This document shows, piece by piece, positions 1 to 9,229 of a DNA stretch of 64,000 bases; within the stretch, counting starts at the first letter, position 1, and every line of letters begins with the position of its first letter. Where the stretch lies: positions 1 through 64,000 of the forward strand of contig NZ_JBGIYY010000007.1 of NCBI RefSeq assembly GCF_041380235.1, given 5' to 3'. Origin of the DNA: Glaciecola sp041380235 (GTDB lineage Bacteria > Pseudomonadota > Gammaproteobacteria > Enterobacterales > Alteromonadaceae). Under the pieces are notes generated by a model. It made no database searches. It was not told the DNA's origin and saw only the letters and a list, made by a program, of their open reading frames with translations. A program made the translations under genes and the position numbers.

Positions 1-389
1 CAAAGAAGTATATCGCGGTGTCTTCAATTAAGTGCATCAATTAGCTCAGTTATTAATACGCAAAACGGCAATCCATAAACCAAACAGTGCAATGTATGAA
101 ACTTAATGTACTAGAGCCCGAGGACGATATTGAGGACCACCAAGCCCAACATTGTCAGAAAGTCAAAATCATCGTTTTCCTTTTTCATTTTATAAAGCGC
201 AAGGTATTGATGCTTTCTCAAAGAGTGCTTGGACTGCGTTAACGCTTGGAATTGCCATTTTTCTTCGCTCATTTTCACAACCCAAATTGCAATGCATTGC
301 ATCATATGGCGCGATGTTCTATTCTTTTAGAAGATGTTTACAGTAGCTGAGTTACTTGAATGAGAACGCAATAAATATCGAGAAATAAA
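1..389. other. Left-edge region, mostly non-coding
   Basis: No gene of convincing length is visible before the regulator that starts at 390. A short open frame on the plus strand runs in from the left edge and stops at 29-31 (last residues VYRGVFN); it could be the tail of an upstream gene, but nothing here confirms that. The only other candidate is a small minus-strand reading frame at 111-272, listed separately. Confidence 0.4.
111..272 (-). CDS. Possible small hypothetical protein (53 aa)
   Basis: I do not recognise this protein. The ATG at 272 opens a 53-residue frame that starts MSEEKWQFQ, has a basic and charged middle (HSLRKHQYLALYKMKKEND) and ends with a hydrophobic stretch (FLTMLGLVVLNIVLGL) that could be a membrane helix or an amphipathic tail. 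An in-frame upstream ATG at 305 would add eleven residues. The ribosome binding site is weak. The ordered charged-then-hydrophobic composition is more protein-like than most chance frames, but length and context give little support, so this is a tentative call. Confidence 0.3.
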   Translation of the reverse strand: MSEEKWQFQALTQSKHSLRKHQYLALYKMKKENDDFDFLTMLGLVVLNIVLGL

Positions 390-2153
390 ATGAAAGTGGT
401 AAACCAAAATAATGCAAAAGTAGTCTTTGGCAACTGCTCATTTAATGTGGATTCTGGGGAATTTTCAGATGGAACACAAACAGTCCGTCTCGAGCCTCAA
501 ATCGGCAAATTGTTAGTATATCTTTACTGTAATCAGAACAAGGTGATAAGTAAGAACGAGTTAATTGAATCGCTTTGGGAGAGTCGCGTAGTATCAGACC
601 ACGCGTTCAATCGCTGTCTATCTTTATTGCGGCGCACACTCAATCAAGACAACCGCGACGCTTATATAAAAACCGTACCTAAGCGAGGTTACATCGCTTC
701 ATTTCCGCTTGCTAATGAAGACTCCACAAGGCTCGACACCATTGATAAGGCAATACACTCGCATTCAAAACGAATGAGTTTGCGCAAGGTATCTGTAGCG
801 ATTATCAGCATGTGTATTTTGTCCTTTGCCGCAATATATGTTTTACAGCAACACACTGAAGACACAGTGCATACTAGTTTATCGCCGAGCTCCCAGAGTC
901 AGGTAGCTTATGTTCCTACAGAAAACATGACTGCTTATCGCCTTTATCGCGATGCCTTGTACCAAGTTGAGCAAGAAGGGCTGAGTATGTCGTCTCCTGA
1001 ATATCTTAACATGCTTGAAGAAGTGGTGAGTATAGACCCCAACTTTGTAAGAGCAAAATCTGAACTCGTTGCGCTTTACAGCTATTTGGACTTTAAAAGA
1101 TCACCCAAGCGGTATGTTGAAAAAGCCGAAGCCGGACTAGCGAAAATTGCGAGCCTATCGCCTAATTCTGCAGACTTTTATTATGCTCAGGCCGCCTATA
1201 TTTACTACATCGTGGAGGACTTTAATAAAGCATATTCGATTATTAATTTGGCTGAAAGCTTAAATAATGACGATATTCGCGTGCTGAAGATGAAGTTGTA
1301 TATTGAACGTCGACTCAATAACTATGAAGCACTCATCAGAACATTAAAAGCAATCAGGATATTAGAACCAAGTAACCCTAAATGGACGGAGGGAATTTTA
1401 CGTGCCTTGTCGGTTTTACAAGACTACGACGCAATGCAAATTGAAATAGAAACTTATCATGCGCATGCTGTGCTTCAAACCGGTGAAATCGATTTTTATC
1501 ATCATTTGTTGGACTTTCGTTATCATCGAGACTTGTCTATATTTCAAAGTGCGACAGCACGCTCATGTCAGCACGCAAATCAGATACACTGCGGGTGGAT
1601 AGCGCATATCGCTAATCGTGATTACCAACAAGCGTTGGCGCTTTTTAAAGACATCGATTTAAACATACCTTTTTATAAATTTCGTTCTTCTCATAGGCTA
1701 AAAATGTTTACACTTTGGCTGAAAGACCAAGATCACTACTTAGATGGCTTTATTCCGATATGGTTATCAGAATTTGAAAAGTTTCATCAGGGCAATCAAT
1801 TTAGAGTTAACGCACCTCTTCGTACTGAAGATATGGTGTTGCTAGCAGTGAGCGGTAGACAAGAATTGGCATTAAAGTCAATTGACCAATACTTTCAACA
1901 ATTCCCTATCGACTGGGCTGAACGAATTATATCCCGTAGTGAAATTTGTAGAATACTGGGGATGATGGGCGATAGCGAAAAAACGGTACAGTGTATTGAA
2001 GAAGGTATTGAGCAGGGGAGTTTAATTTATCCCTTTCTAGAACACTATTTGCCCTTTTACGACGCAGTCAGAGACACGCCAAGGTTCATGGCGATGGTGC
2101 AATACATCGACGGTGATGCAATGAAAAATGACGCGATAGCCTTGACTAAATAG
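390..2153 (+). CDS. ToxR/CadC-like membrane-bound transcriptional regulator with TPR-like C-terminal part
   Basis: Residues about 8-105 form an OmpR/PhoB-type winged-helix DNA-binding domain: the pattern LEPQIGKLLVYLYCNQNKVI, the recognition-helix region around DHAFNRCLSLLRRTL and the closing wing TVPKRGYIASF are typical of the trans_reg_C family. A basic stretch is followed by one predicted membrane helix (about 133-152, VAIISMCILSFAAIYVLQ), and the remaining ~430 residues are helical and resemble TPR repeats, presumably in the periplasm. This is the one-component architecture of CadC/ToxR proteins, in which an outside signal is passed to DNA without phosphorylation. The signal and targets are unknown; the convergent PEP-CTERM-like gene downstream is not an obvious partner. 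The start at 390 is the first ATG before the domain; its ribosome site (AGAAATAAA) is poor. Confidence 0.8.
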   Translation: MKVVNQNNAKVVFGNCSFNVDSGEFSDGTQTVRLEPQIGKLLVYLYCNQNKVISKNELIESLWESRVVSDHAFNRCLSLLRRTLNQDNRDAYIKTVPKRGYIASFPLANEDSTRLDTIDKAIHSHSKRMSLRKVSVAIISMCILSFAAIYVLQQHTEDTVHTSLSPSSQSQVAYVPTENMTAYRLYRDALYQVEQEGLSMSSPEYLNMLEEVVSIDPNFVRAKSELVALYSYLDFKRSPKRYVEKAEAGLAKIASLSPNSADFYYAQAAYIYYIVEDFNKAYSIINLAESLNNDDIRVLKMKLYIERRLNNYEALIRTLKAIRILEPSNPKWTEGILRALSVLQDYDAMQIEIETYHAHAVLQTGEIDFYHHLLDFRYHRDLSIFQSATARSCQHANQIHCGWIAHIANRDYQQALALFKDIDLNIPFYKFRSSHRLKMFTLWLKDQDHYLDGFIPIWLSEFEKFHQGNQFRVNAPLRTEDMVLLAVSGRQELALKSIDQYFQQFPIDWAERIISRSEICRILGMMGDSEKTVQCIEEGIEQGSLIYPFLEHYLPFYDAVRDTPRFMAMVQYIDGDAMKNDAIALTK

Positions 2154-2229
2154 AACAGAAACAAGTCCTTTTGTTACTGTTTATTGTGTAAACAAGTTAA
2201 TGTTTAAACGACTAGGGAACTGTTTATCG

Positions 2230-2796
2230 TTATCTTCGAGTACGGTTAAATAAAAATGCACATGCAATTAGCATCAAACCAATAACCCCCGGTGAAGATG
2301 CCTGAACAATAACTCTATCGACAATATCTAGGGTGACGGAATTTTCAAAAACAGTATCCAGTGATCCGCCCATAAATGTGTCGGTGACGCCATTTCTTCC
2401 TACCAAAAACCCAATTATTTCAAAATTTGATTTCACAGAGCCTTGCAAGAAAAAGGTGCCATCATCTTCAAATCCATTTACCAATACCACATAGGTTGGG
2501 GGCAGCGCTAAACCAAAGTGCTGATTAATAAAGTCATCTTCGAATACGGATGTAAAAGTACCGCCACTACCACCATAGGTATTGTTATATAAGACCTGAG
2601 CAACACCGCTTGGACCTGCTCCTTGGATAATAAAATCGCTACCCTCGTTGCCATAGCAAACGGTCATAAAAAAACCATCGTCTCTGGTCGATGTGCTGCT
2701 TGCGTCAGCATCATCACACGACACTAAACTAGCATTCGACATGAGGCTAATACTTAAACTCAGTGCAACTATTGCGCTTTTCAATATATTTTTCAT
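2230..2796 (-). CDS. Exported protein with PEP-CTERM-like sorting tail
   Basis: The ATG at 2796 (AGGAAATTT just upstream) is preferred to an upstream start at 2832, since it gives a clean signal peptide (MKNILKSAIVALSLSISLMS, cleavage near SNA). The mature part is acidic and rich in Gly, Ser, Asp and Phe, with two Cys near the N-terminus, and has no domain that I recognise. The last ~22 residues are Ser-Pro-Gly, a hydrophobic helix and a final RTRR. This tripartite tail matches the layout of PEP-CTERM signals, which exosortases recognise at the cytoplasmic membrane, but with SSPG instead of PEP. A protein at 30592-31599 has a similar tail. No exosortase lies in the window. Role probably at the cell surface or in matrix; inference only. 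Confidence 0.6.
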   Translation of the reverse strand: MKNILKSAIVALSLSISLMSNASLVSCDDADASSTSTRDDGFFMTVCYGNEGSDFIIQGAGPSGVAQVLYNNTYGGSGGTFTSVFEDDFINQHFGLALPPTYVVLVNGFEDDGTFFLQGSVKSNFEIIGFLVGRNGVTDTFMGGSLDTVFENSVTLDIVDRVIVQASSPGVIGLMLIACAFLFNRTRR

Positions 2797-3014
2797 AAAT
2801 TTCCTTTTTTGTTTTTTATACTGCTCGCGCACCTTACATTTAGCGACCGGTAAAAAACTTATGAAAACTTGATTTTTGTCTGATTTTACCTTGATTGTTG
2901 GTTTTTTAGTCCCTAATGCTTAGCGTCAGCCATGCCTTATATGCATTGGGAAGGTGGAAGCGTATTTCAGAGGGCCTGCTGATAAACCCTCTCATCGAAA
3001 ACAAATGTATGCGT

Positions 3015-3866
3015 CTACCTAAGCACCACAAGCGGCAGTTGCGTGTAGCCGAGCATTTTTAAGGTATTGCTGCCTAAAAATACTGTCGCCAGTTTAGAGT
3101 GAGAAAACGCACCCATTACTACCATGTCGACGTTTTGCTCTTCTTTGTAGGCAGATAGGCTGTCAAAAATATTCCCTTCTAGGTAACTCGCCTTTACCTC
3201 AAAGCCATGCTCTTGCAGCATCGCTTCGGTGCGCTTGAACTTCTGTTGTAAGTCACTTTCATTGTTTTTTACGGTCACTAAGTGGCAGGTCATATTATGC
3301 AGTAATCCGCCTTCTATAATCCGCCGCACCGCTTTGTCGGCGGTCTCTCTGCCGTCGTAGGCAAGCATAAAACTTTTGGGTTCGGTAAACCCTCTATTTA
3401 CAATTAACACCGGTGTATGCACGCGGCGAATGACTTGTTCAATATGTGAGCCTAGTGCTTCGAAGTCTTCAGGATGGCCTTCGCCAGCGCGTCCTATCAC
3501 AATAAAACGGGCGTCTGATTCGAGGTCGCAAATGGCTTCAACAATGCCGCTGTGGCGTTGAGTTTTTTCTATGTTCGCGCAGTTCTTACTAATGGCTATT
3601 TCATGCGCATGTTCTAACAGCTCTTTACCATAGGCTAAGGCCATTTTTCCGCGCTGTTCATCAAGTGATGCCATTTCGTTCAATAAGGCAGAGCGGGCAC
3701 CCAAGCCAATTGCACCACTCAAGTCTTGGTTAGACGGGCAATTGGTTTTTTCAATGGCGTGCAATAATAGTAAGGTCTTATCGAGTTTTTTGGCTGCCCA
3801 AACACCTGCGTGACATACGTCTTCTGAAATTGCTGAGCCATCTATACAAGTAATGATTTTATTCAT
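3015..3866 (-). CDS. Universal stress protein, tandem UspA domains
   Basis: Two UspA folds are fused: residues 1-~140 (starting MNKIITCIDGSAISEDVCHAG, ending in VHTPVLIVNRG) and ~155-283 (ending QLPLVVLR). Each half has the expected beta strand followed by a Gly/Ser-rich nucleotide-binding segment (GRAGEGHPEDFEALGSHIEQ; GAFSHSKLATVFLGSNT). Tandem Usp proteins bind ATP or AMP-like ligands and act in stress resistance; the exact role is not known here. It lies 10 bp downstream of the SulP transporter gene on the same strand, with a good AAGGA site, so the two are very likely cotranscribed and the Usp protein may modulate or respond to anion or bicarbonate uptake. That coupling is inference. Confidence 0.9.
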   Translation of the reverse strand: MNKIITCIDGSAISEDVCHAGVWAAKKLDKTLLLLHAIEKTNCPSNQDLSGAIGLGARSALLNEMASLDEQRGKMALAYGKELLEHAHEIAISKNCANIEKTQRHSGIVEAICDLESDARFIVIGRAGEGHPEDFEALGSHIEQVIRRVHTPVLIVNRGFTEPKSFMLAYDGRETADKAVRRIIEGGLLHNMTCHLVTVKNNESDLQQKFKRTEAMLQEHGFEVKASYLEGNIFDSLSAYKEEQNVDMVVMGAFSHSKLATVFLGSNTLKMLGYTQLPLVVLR

Positions 3867-3876
3867 GATGATTTCC

Positions 3877-5364
3877 TTAGTGGCCGCCCATTAGCTTTTC
3901 GACTTCTTTGGGATCGTTGTGAACACCAAACTTATCGACGATAGTTGAGGTAGCTTCGCCCATCCCTATAATTTCAACCTCGGCGCCTTCACGTTTGAAT
4001 TTAATCACAACTTTGTCTAGTGAAGTGACCGCCGTAATATCCCAAAAATGTGCATGAGTCAGGTCAATAACTACCTTATCAACCGCTTCTTTAAAGTCAA
4101 ACGACTGGATAAACTGCTCAGATGAAGCAAAGAAAACCTGCCCAACCACCTCATAAACACGTTCATTTTCATTTGCTCTTTGGGTTTTAACCACCATAAA
4201 GCGTCCAATTTTGTTGGCAAAGAATAGGGTTGCTAGCAGCACGCCAACAAATACGCCTATGGCTAGATTATGGGTAGCGACTACAACCGCAACGGTTGAA
4301 ATCATCACAATATTGGTTGATAGAGGGTGATTTTTTAAATCTCTCACGGATGTCCAAGAGAAGGTACCAATAGACACCATAATCATCACTGCCACCAAAG
4401 CAGCCATAGGAATTTGTTTGATCCAATCACCTAAGAACACCACCATGATGAGTAGGAAAACACCTGCAACAAAACACGATAAACGCCCACGCCCGCCCGA
4501 CTTTACGTTGATGATAGATTGACCAATCATTGCGCATCCAGCCATGCCGCCCATCAGGCCGGCGCCAATGTTGGCGATTCCTTGACCTTTGCACTCTTGG
4601 TTTTTATCACTCGATGTATCGGTTAAATCATCGACAATGGTGGCGGTCATCATTGACTCAAGTAAACCCACCACAGCGAGCCCAAGCGAGTAGGGTAAAA
4701 TGATCATTAGCGTTTCAAAGTTTAAGGGGACTTCAGGCCATAAAAATATGGGAAGGGTGTCGGGGAGTTCGCCCATGTCGCCTACGGTGCGAATGTCTAA
4801 ACTTATGAACATCGCAAAGCCAGTTAGCACCACAATACAGACCAGAGGCGATGGAATAGTCTTTCCGATAACAGGTAAATATGGAAAGAGGTAAATTATG
4901 CCTAAGCCTGCTGCAGTCATCGCATACACATGCCAAGTTACGTTGGTGAGTTCTGGCAGCTGTGCCATGAATATTAATATCGCCAGCGCATTCACAAAAC
5001 CGGTGACCACCGAGCGCGACACAAAGCGCATTAAGCTGCCCAGCTTTAAAAAGCCCGCAAGGATTTGAAATACTCCGGTCAGCAGCGTGGCGGCTAAAAG
5101 ATACTCAAGTCCGTGCTCTTTAACCAAGGTGACCATCAGCAGCGCCATCGCGCCGGTGGCAGCTGATATCATGCCTGGGCGCCCGCCGACGATGGCGATA
5201 ATGACCGCAATACAAAAAGAGGCATACAGACCAACTTTAGGGTCAACCCCTGCAATAATTGAGAACGCAATGGCTTCGGGTATTAAGGCTAGGGCAACTA
5301 CGAGCCCCGCGAGTAAATCCCCTCTAATATTAGAGAACCATTCGAGTTTCATTTTTTCGAGCAT
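3877..5364 (-). CDS. SulP-family anion transporter with STAS domain
   Basis: A 495-residue inner-membrane protein with 10-12 hydrophobic helices and a C-terminal STAS domain (about 400-490, core VVIDLTHAHFWDITAVTSLD). The SulP signature region near the N-terminus (LALIPEAIAFSIIAGVDPKVGLY cut to its key residues PEAIAF...GLYASF) is clear. Family members carry sulfate, bicarbonate or dicarboxylates, often with Na+ or H+; the substrate cannot be read from sequence. The compact size and the Usp partner are like putative bicarbonate/sulfate carriers of marine gammaproteobacteria. ATG at 5364 has AAGG six bases upstream. A perfect 10-bp inverted repeat sits at 5415-5439 in the promoter-side region. 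Confidence 0.9.
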   Translation of the reverse strand: MLEKMKLEWFSNIRGDLLAGLVVALALIPEAIAFSIIAGVDPKVGLYASFCIAVIIAIVGGRPGMISAATGAMALLMVTLVKEHGLEYLLAATLLTGVFQILAGFLKLGSLMRFVSRSVVTGFVNALAILIFMAQLPELTNVTWHVYAMTAAGLGIIYLFPYLPVIGKTIPSPLVCIVVLTGFAMFISLDIRTVGDMGELPDTLPIFLWPEVPLNFETLMIILPYSLGLAVVGLLESMMTATIVDDLTDTSSDKNQECKGQGIANIGAGLMGGMAGCAMIGQSIINVKSGGRGRLSCFVAGVFLLIMVVFLGDWIKQIPMAALVAVMIMVSIGTFSWTSVRDLKNHPLSTNIVMISTVAVVVATHNLAIGVFVGVLLATLFFANKIGRFMVVKTQRANENERVYEVVGQVFFASSEQFIQSFDFKEAVDKVVIDLTHAHFWDITAVTSLDKVVIKFKREGAEVEIIGMGEATSTIVDKFGVHNDPKEVEKLMGGH

Positions 5365-5414
5365 AACGAACCTTATTTGATAATGCTGCTGAGCATATGC
5401 GCTTAATTTACCTT

Positions 5415-5439
5415 AACTATAAAACTAGCTTTTATAGTT
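5415..5439. repeat. Perfect 10-bp inverted repeat (possible operator or hairpin)
   Basis: AACTATAAAA and its exact complement TTTTATAGTT flank a 5-base spacer (CTAGC). It lies about 50 bp upstream of the SulP start codon, so it could be an operator for the SulP/Usp operon or a hairpin in its leader. Confidence 0.55.
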
Positions 5440-5619
5440 GAGATAACTTTGTGCTGAATGCGCACTAGATAAATTCACAAGCATTTTTTGAGAAAAACAA
5501 CTGTCGCAAAGACAGGATAAAAGGGGTGTCACAATTGCGTCTGTGAACCATTGGTGAGTCAAGCTATGCTTGCGTCAAAGGCAAAAAATTTCTTCCCAAC
5601 TTGTACGGGCGACATTTTA

Positions 5620-5631
5620 CACTGATCAGTG
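5620..5631. repeat. 12-bp perfect palindrome CACTGATCAGTG
   Basis: A perfect palindrome with no spacer in the divergent control region, about 245 bp before the tricorn gene. The size fits a binding site for a small dimeric repressor, but no cognate regulator is encoded next to it. Confidence 0.35.
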
Positions 5632-5876
5632 ATACTCGCAAGCCCCTATAACTCGCATTTACAGGCAAACAATCGCATATACCCCTTGTTGAGCTATGGT
5701 TAAAAGTAAAACTAAAGCGTGTAGTCAAAGGGTGCTTGATGAGGCCAATGCCGTATCCTCAATTAAAACAAACGAGGATAGGGCGCCAAAAGCCTCAGCT
5801 ATTGAACATCTTTAACAACCTGTATATTCTTTGGCTACGCAATATTTGCGACCTCCTTTAACTATATGGAAACCAT

Positions 5877-8800
5877 ATGTTTAACTCACTTAAACCTAAG
5901 CGTCTGATTACCCTAACGCTTGCGATATTTTCTTGCATGATAGTGTCTTCTGGCTATGCGGCAGCAGATGACCACGACTCCAAAGGCACAGCATTAATGC
6001 GCTACGCCGATATTCATCAGAATCAACTTACCTTTGTTTATGCAGGGGATATTTATACCGCAGACATCAATACCGGTGTATCTAAGCGACTAACGTCGCA
6101 TGTTGGCTTTGAAACCTTTCCTAAGTTTTCTAGAGACGGCAAAAGAATTGCCTTCTCGGCAGAATACAGCGGCACGCGTCAGGTATATGTGATGGACGTG
6201 GATGGCGCTAATTTAGAGCAGTTAACGTGGTATAACGACGTGGGCCCAATGCCGCCCAGAGGCGGGTTTGATTACCGCATTTTTGATTGGTCTCCCGATA
6301 ATAAAAAGATATTGGTACGCGCTAACCGCTTGGCTTGGGGCGAACGTATGGGGCAACCGTATTGGGTGTATGTAGATGGCGGTATGGAAGAGCCTTTAGC
6401 GGTGCCTGAAACGGGTGGCGGCATGCTGTCGCCTGATGGCAGTAAGTTTGTATACACACCCATTGATAGAGAATTTAGAACGTGGAAGCGCTCACGCGGC
6501 GGCCGCGTTCAGGACGTGTGGATATATGATTTGGTTAACAATACCAGCGAACAAATTACAACGAACTTTGCTACCGACCATCAGCCTGTCTGGGTGGGTA
6601 ACGACATCTTTTTTATAAGCGACCGTGATTACCAACTGAACCTGTATAAATACGTGCAAGGTGGTGAGCCAATTAAGGTAACGCACCATGATACTTATGA
6701 CTCACTATGGGCATCGGCCGGTCCTGATGCGGTTGTATATGAAAACGGCGGGTATTTATGGCGATATGATCCAGCGAGCAATACCAGTACACAGCTAGTC
6801 ATTCACATTAGCGCGAATCAAGAAAATTTGCTTGCGCAGCGCAAAAACGTCAAGTCTTTTATCGAATCGATGGATATTTCTCCTAACGGAAAGCGCGTGG
6901 CTATTGCCGCTCGAGGCGAGTTGTTTTCGGTGCCTGCAAAAACCGGCGAAATTATTAACTTAAGCAACACGCCAACGGTTAGAGAAATTGACGTCACATG
7001 GTCGCCCGACGGCATGCACTATGCTTATTTAAGCGATGCTTCGGGTGAATACGAGGTGTATGTTAAGCATACTGCATCGGGGGAAGTGACGCGTATTACT
7101 AATGATGGCAGCATGTGGCGCTATGCTCCGGTATGGTCGCCTGATAGCAAAAACATTGCTTACAGCGACACTAATCAAACCTTATGGTCGGTCAATGTTA
7201 AAAGCAAAAGAAGCACTAAGTTAGACCGTTCCACACGCAACGACATTGATGACTATAGCTGGTCGCCCGACAGTAAATATGTGGTATATACCAAAACCGA
7301 GGTAAGCGGCTACAGCTCTATTTTTGTGTATAGTTTTGATGATAAAAACGTACAGCGCTTAACTAGCGAAGCGTTCAACGATTTCTCACCGGTATTTGAC
7401 CCCAAAGGTAACTACCTGTTCTTTTTGTCTAACCGTGATTACAATCTGTCGTTTAGCAGCTATGAGTTTAACTACCTGTATCACCAAGCGACTAGAATGT
7501 ATGTAGCTCCATTAAACAACAGTGTGCCACCGCTCTTTCCATTTGAAAACGATGGTTTGACCAAGCCCGCGGCTAACGATGCTGATAGTAAAAAAGAAGG
7601 CAACAAAGCAGTAGAAATCAACTTGCAGGTAGCCGGATTTGACCAGCGCGTAATGGCCCTGCCCGGTAAGTCGAGCAACTATAGCGACTTGCAGACTAAT
7701 GGTGATGCACTATTTGTAATGGAAAGAGCCGCTAGCGGCAGTACGATACAAATACTCGACCTTAGCAAAGATGAAGCGCCCAAAACGGTATTAGCAGGCG
7801 CAAGTGCTTACATGCTAAGTGCCGATGGCGCACATATGCTAGTAAGGCAAGGTGCAGACTACGGCGTGATTGAGGCGAAGGCCGATCAAAGCATGGTCGA
7901 CAATACCCTTGATCTGACCCACCTAACGCTAAAAATAGACCCTAAAGTAGAATGGCGCCAAATGTATACCGATGCATGGCGCATATTGCGCGATTGGTTT
8001 TACGACCCAGGAATGCACGGCAACGATTGGCAAGCAATTCATGATAAGTATTTACCCATGGCTGAAGCCGCCACACATAGAACCGATTTAGACTATGTGT
8101 TTGGTGAAATTGCAGGAGAGATGAACGCTGGTCATATTTACGTGAACTCAGGCGATCAGCCAAGCGTTGAACGAAAGCAAAATGGTTTATTAGGGGCTGA
8201 ATTTAAAAAGCACGAGAGCGGCTACTTTGAGATCACGCGTATTTTCAAAGGCGAAAATTGGACACCAGCACGGCGTTCGCCGCTCACAGAATCTGGCGTA
8301 AGAGCACAAGTCGGCGATTTAATACTCGCGATAAATGGCCAAAGCACGCAAAGCGTTAAAAACATTTACGAATTATTGGAGCATACCGCAGACAGAACTA
8401 TCACGCTTAGCATGAACGACAGTGCTAAAGGTAAAGGAGCATGGCAGGCGCATGTTAAGCCGATTACCTCTGAAGGCGAGCTAAGATATTTAGCCTGGGT
8501 GGAAGAACGCAGAGCCATGGTCGACAAGCTGTCAAACGGTCGTATTGGTTATGTGCATCTGCCAAACACGGCTGTAGATGGCAATCGTGAGTTATTCAAG
8601 CAAATGCTGCCGCAAATTAATAAAGATGGTTTGATTATCGATGATCGCTACAACGGTGGCGGTTTTATTCCCGACCGAATGATTGAGCTTTTGTCACGCA
8701 AAACCATGAACTATTGGAAGCGCAGAGGCCTAGACTTAGACAGCAATGCCACACCGCTAATTGCGCATGACGGCCCTAAAGTGATGTTGACAAACGGGCA

Positions 8801-9146
8801 GTCGAGCTCAGGTGGTGACGCTTTACCTTATTACTTCCGCAAAGCCGGCTTAGGTAAGATCATTGGCACGCGCACGTGGGGTGGATTAATCGGAATCAGT
8901 GGCAATCCGTCGTTAGCCGACGGTGGCTCAATTATCGCCGCGACATTCCGCTTCTTAGACACTGAGGGCAACTGGGCAGTCGAAAACGAAGGTGTCTCGC
9001 CCGACATTGAAGTGATTGACCGACCTGAGCTTGTCGCTCAAGGCATCGACCCATCTATTGAACGAGCGGTTCAGGAGCTGATGAAGGATTTACCGGTCAA
9101 TCCGCGTAAATTAATCACATCGCCGCCCGCGCCGTCAGAGTTTTGA
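5877..9146 (+). CDS. Exported tricorn-type protease (copy 1)
   Basis: A 1089-residue protein with a signal peptide (about 1-30, ending GYAAADD), N-terminal TolB/WD40-like beta-propeller repeats (many WSPDxK and FSRDGKRIAF blades, ~40-560), a core region, a PDZ-like domain (~775-850) and a C-terminal S41/tail-specific protease domain. In the archaeal tricorn protease the catalytic set is Ser/His/Ser/Glu; matching elements here are NAGHIYV (His), GQSSSGGDALPYYF (nucleophile Ser) and ENEGVSPDIEV (Glu). It probably cuts oligopeptides in the periplasm. The length is normal for the family. GGAAACC precedes the ATG at 5877. A paralogue with the same layout lies at 19312-22584. Confidence 0.92.
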   Translation: MFNSLKPKRLITLTLAIFSCMIVSSGYAAADDHDSKGTALMRYADIHQNQLTFVYAGDIYTADINTGVSKRLTSHVGFETFPKFSRDGKRIAFSAEYSGTRQVYVMDVDGANLEQLTWYNDVGPMPPRGGFDYRIFDWSPDNKKILVRANRLAWGERMGQPYWVYVDGGMEEPLAVPETGGGMLSPDGSKFVYTPIDREFRTWKRSRGGRVQDVWIYDLVNNTSEQITTNFATDHQPVWVGNDIFFISDRDYQLNLYKYVQGGEPIKVTHHDTYDSLWASAGPDAVVYENGGYLWRYDPASNTSTQLVIHISANQENLLAQRKNVKSFIESMDISPNGKRVAIAARGELFSVPAKTGEIINLSNTPTVREIDVTWSPDGMHYAYLSDASGEYEVYVKHTASGEVTRITNDGSMWRYAPVWSPDSKNIAYSDTNQTLWSVNVKSKRSTKLDRSTRNDIDDYSWSPDSKYVVYTKTEVSGYSSIFVYSFDDKNVQRLTSEAFNDFSPVFDPKGNYLFFLSNRDYNLSFSSYEFNYLYHQATRMYVAPLNNSVPPLFPFENDGLTKPAANDADSKKEGNKAVEINLQVAGFDQRVMALPGKSSNYSDLQTNGDALFVMERAASGSTIQILDLSKDEAPKTVLAGASAYMLSADGAHMLVRQGADYGVIEAKADQSMVDNTLDLTHLTLKIDPKVEWRQMYTDAWRILRDWFYDPGMHGNDWQAIHDKYLPMAEAATHRTDLDYVFGEIAGEMNAGHIYVNSGDQPSVERKQNGLLGAEFKKHESGYFEITRIFKGENWTPARRSPLTESGVRAQVGDLILAINGQSTQSVKNIYELLEHTADRTITLSMNDSAKGKGAWQAHVKPITSEGELRYLAWVEERRAMVDKLSNGRIGYVHLPNTAVDGNRELFKQMLPQINKDGLIIDDRYNGGGFIPDRMIELLSRKTMNYWKRRGLDLDSNATPLIAHDGPKVMLTNGQSSSGGDALPYYFRKAGLGKIIGTRTWGGLIGISGNPSLADGGSIIAATFRFLDTEGNWAVENEGVSPDIEVIDRPELVAQGIDPSIERAVQELMKDLPVNPRKLITSPPAPSEF

Positions 9147-9183
9147 TGGGCGCGCCGCGTAAATAGAAGCACTTCTTTTTAAC

Positions 9184-9223
9184 GGCATAGCACTTACTGG
9201 ATGATGATCGTAAGCGCTATGCC
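9184..9223. terminator. Bidirectional hairpin between convergent genes
   Basis: A 14-bp stem (GGCATAGCACTTAC / GTAAGCGCTATGCC, one mismatch) closes a 12-base loop between the ends of the tricorn gene and the DUF502 gene. U-tracts on either side are weak, so termination is probable rather than certain. Confidence 0.55.
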
Positions 9224-9229
9224 AGTTGA

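Larger units (their letters stand above)
5365..5876. promoter_or_regulatory. Divergent control region between SulP operon and tricorn protease gene
   Basis: This 512-bp gap separates divergently transcribed genes and has no credible coding frame. It contains two symmetrical sites (5415-5439 and 5620-5631, listed separately) and several AT-rich stretches that could serve as promoters, but I cannot fix -35/-10 pairs with confidence. Confidence 0.5.
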
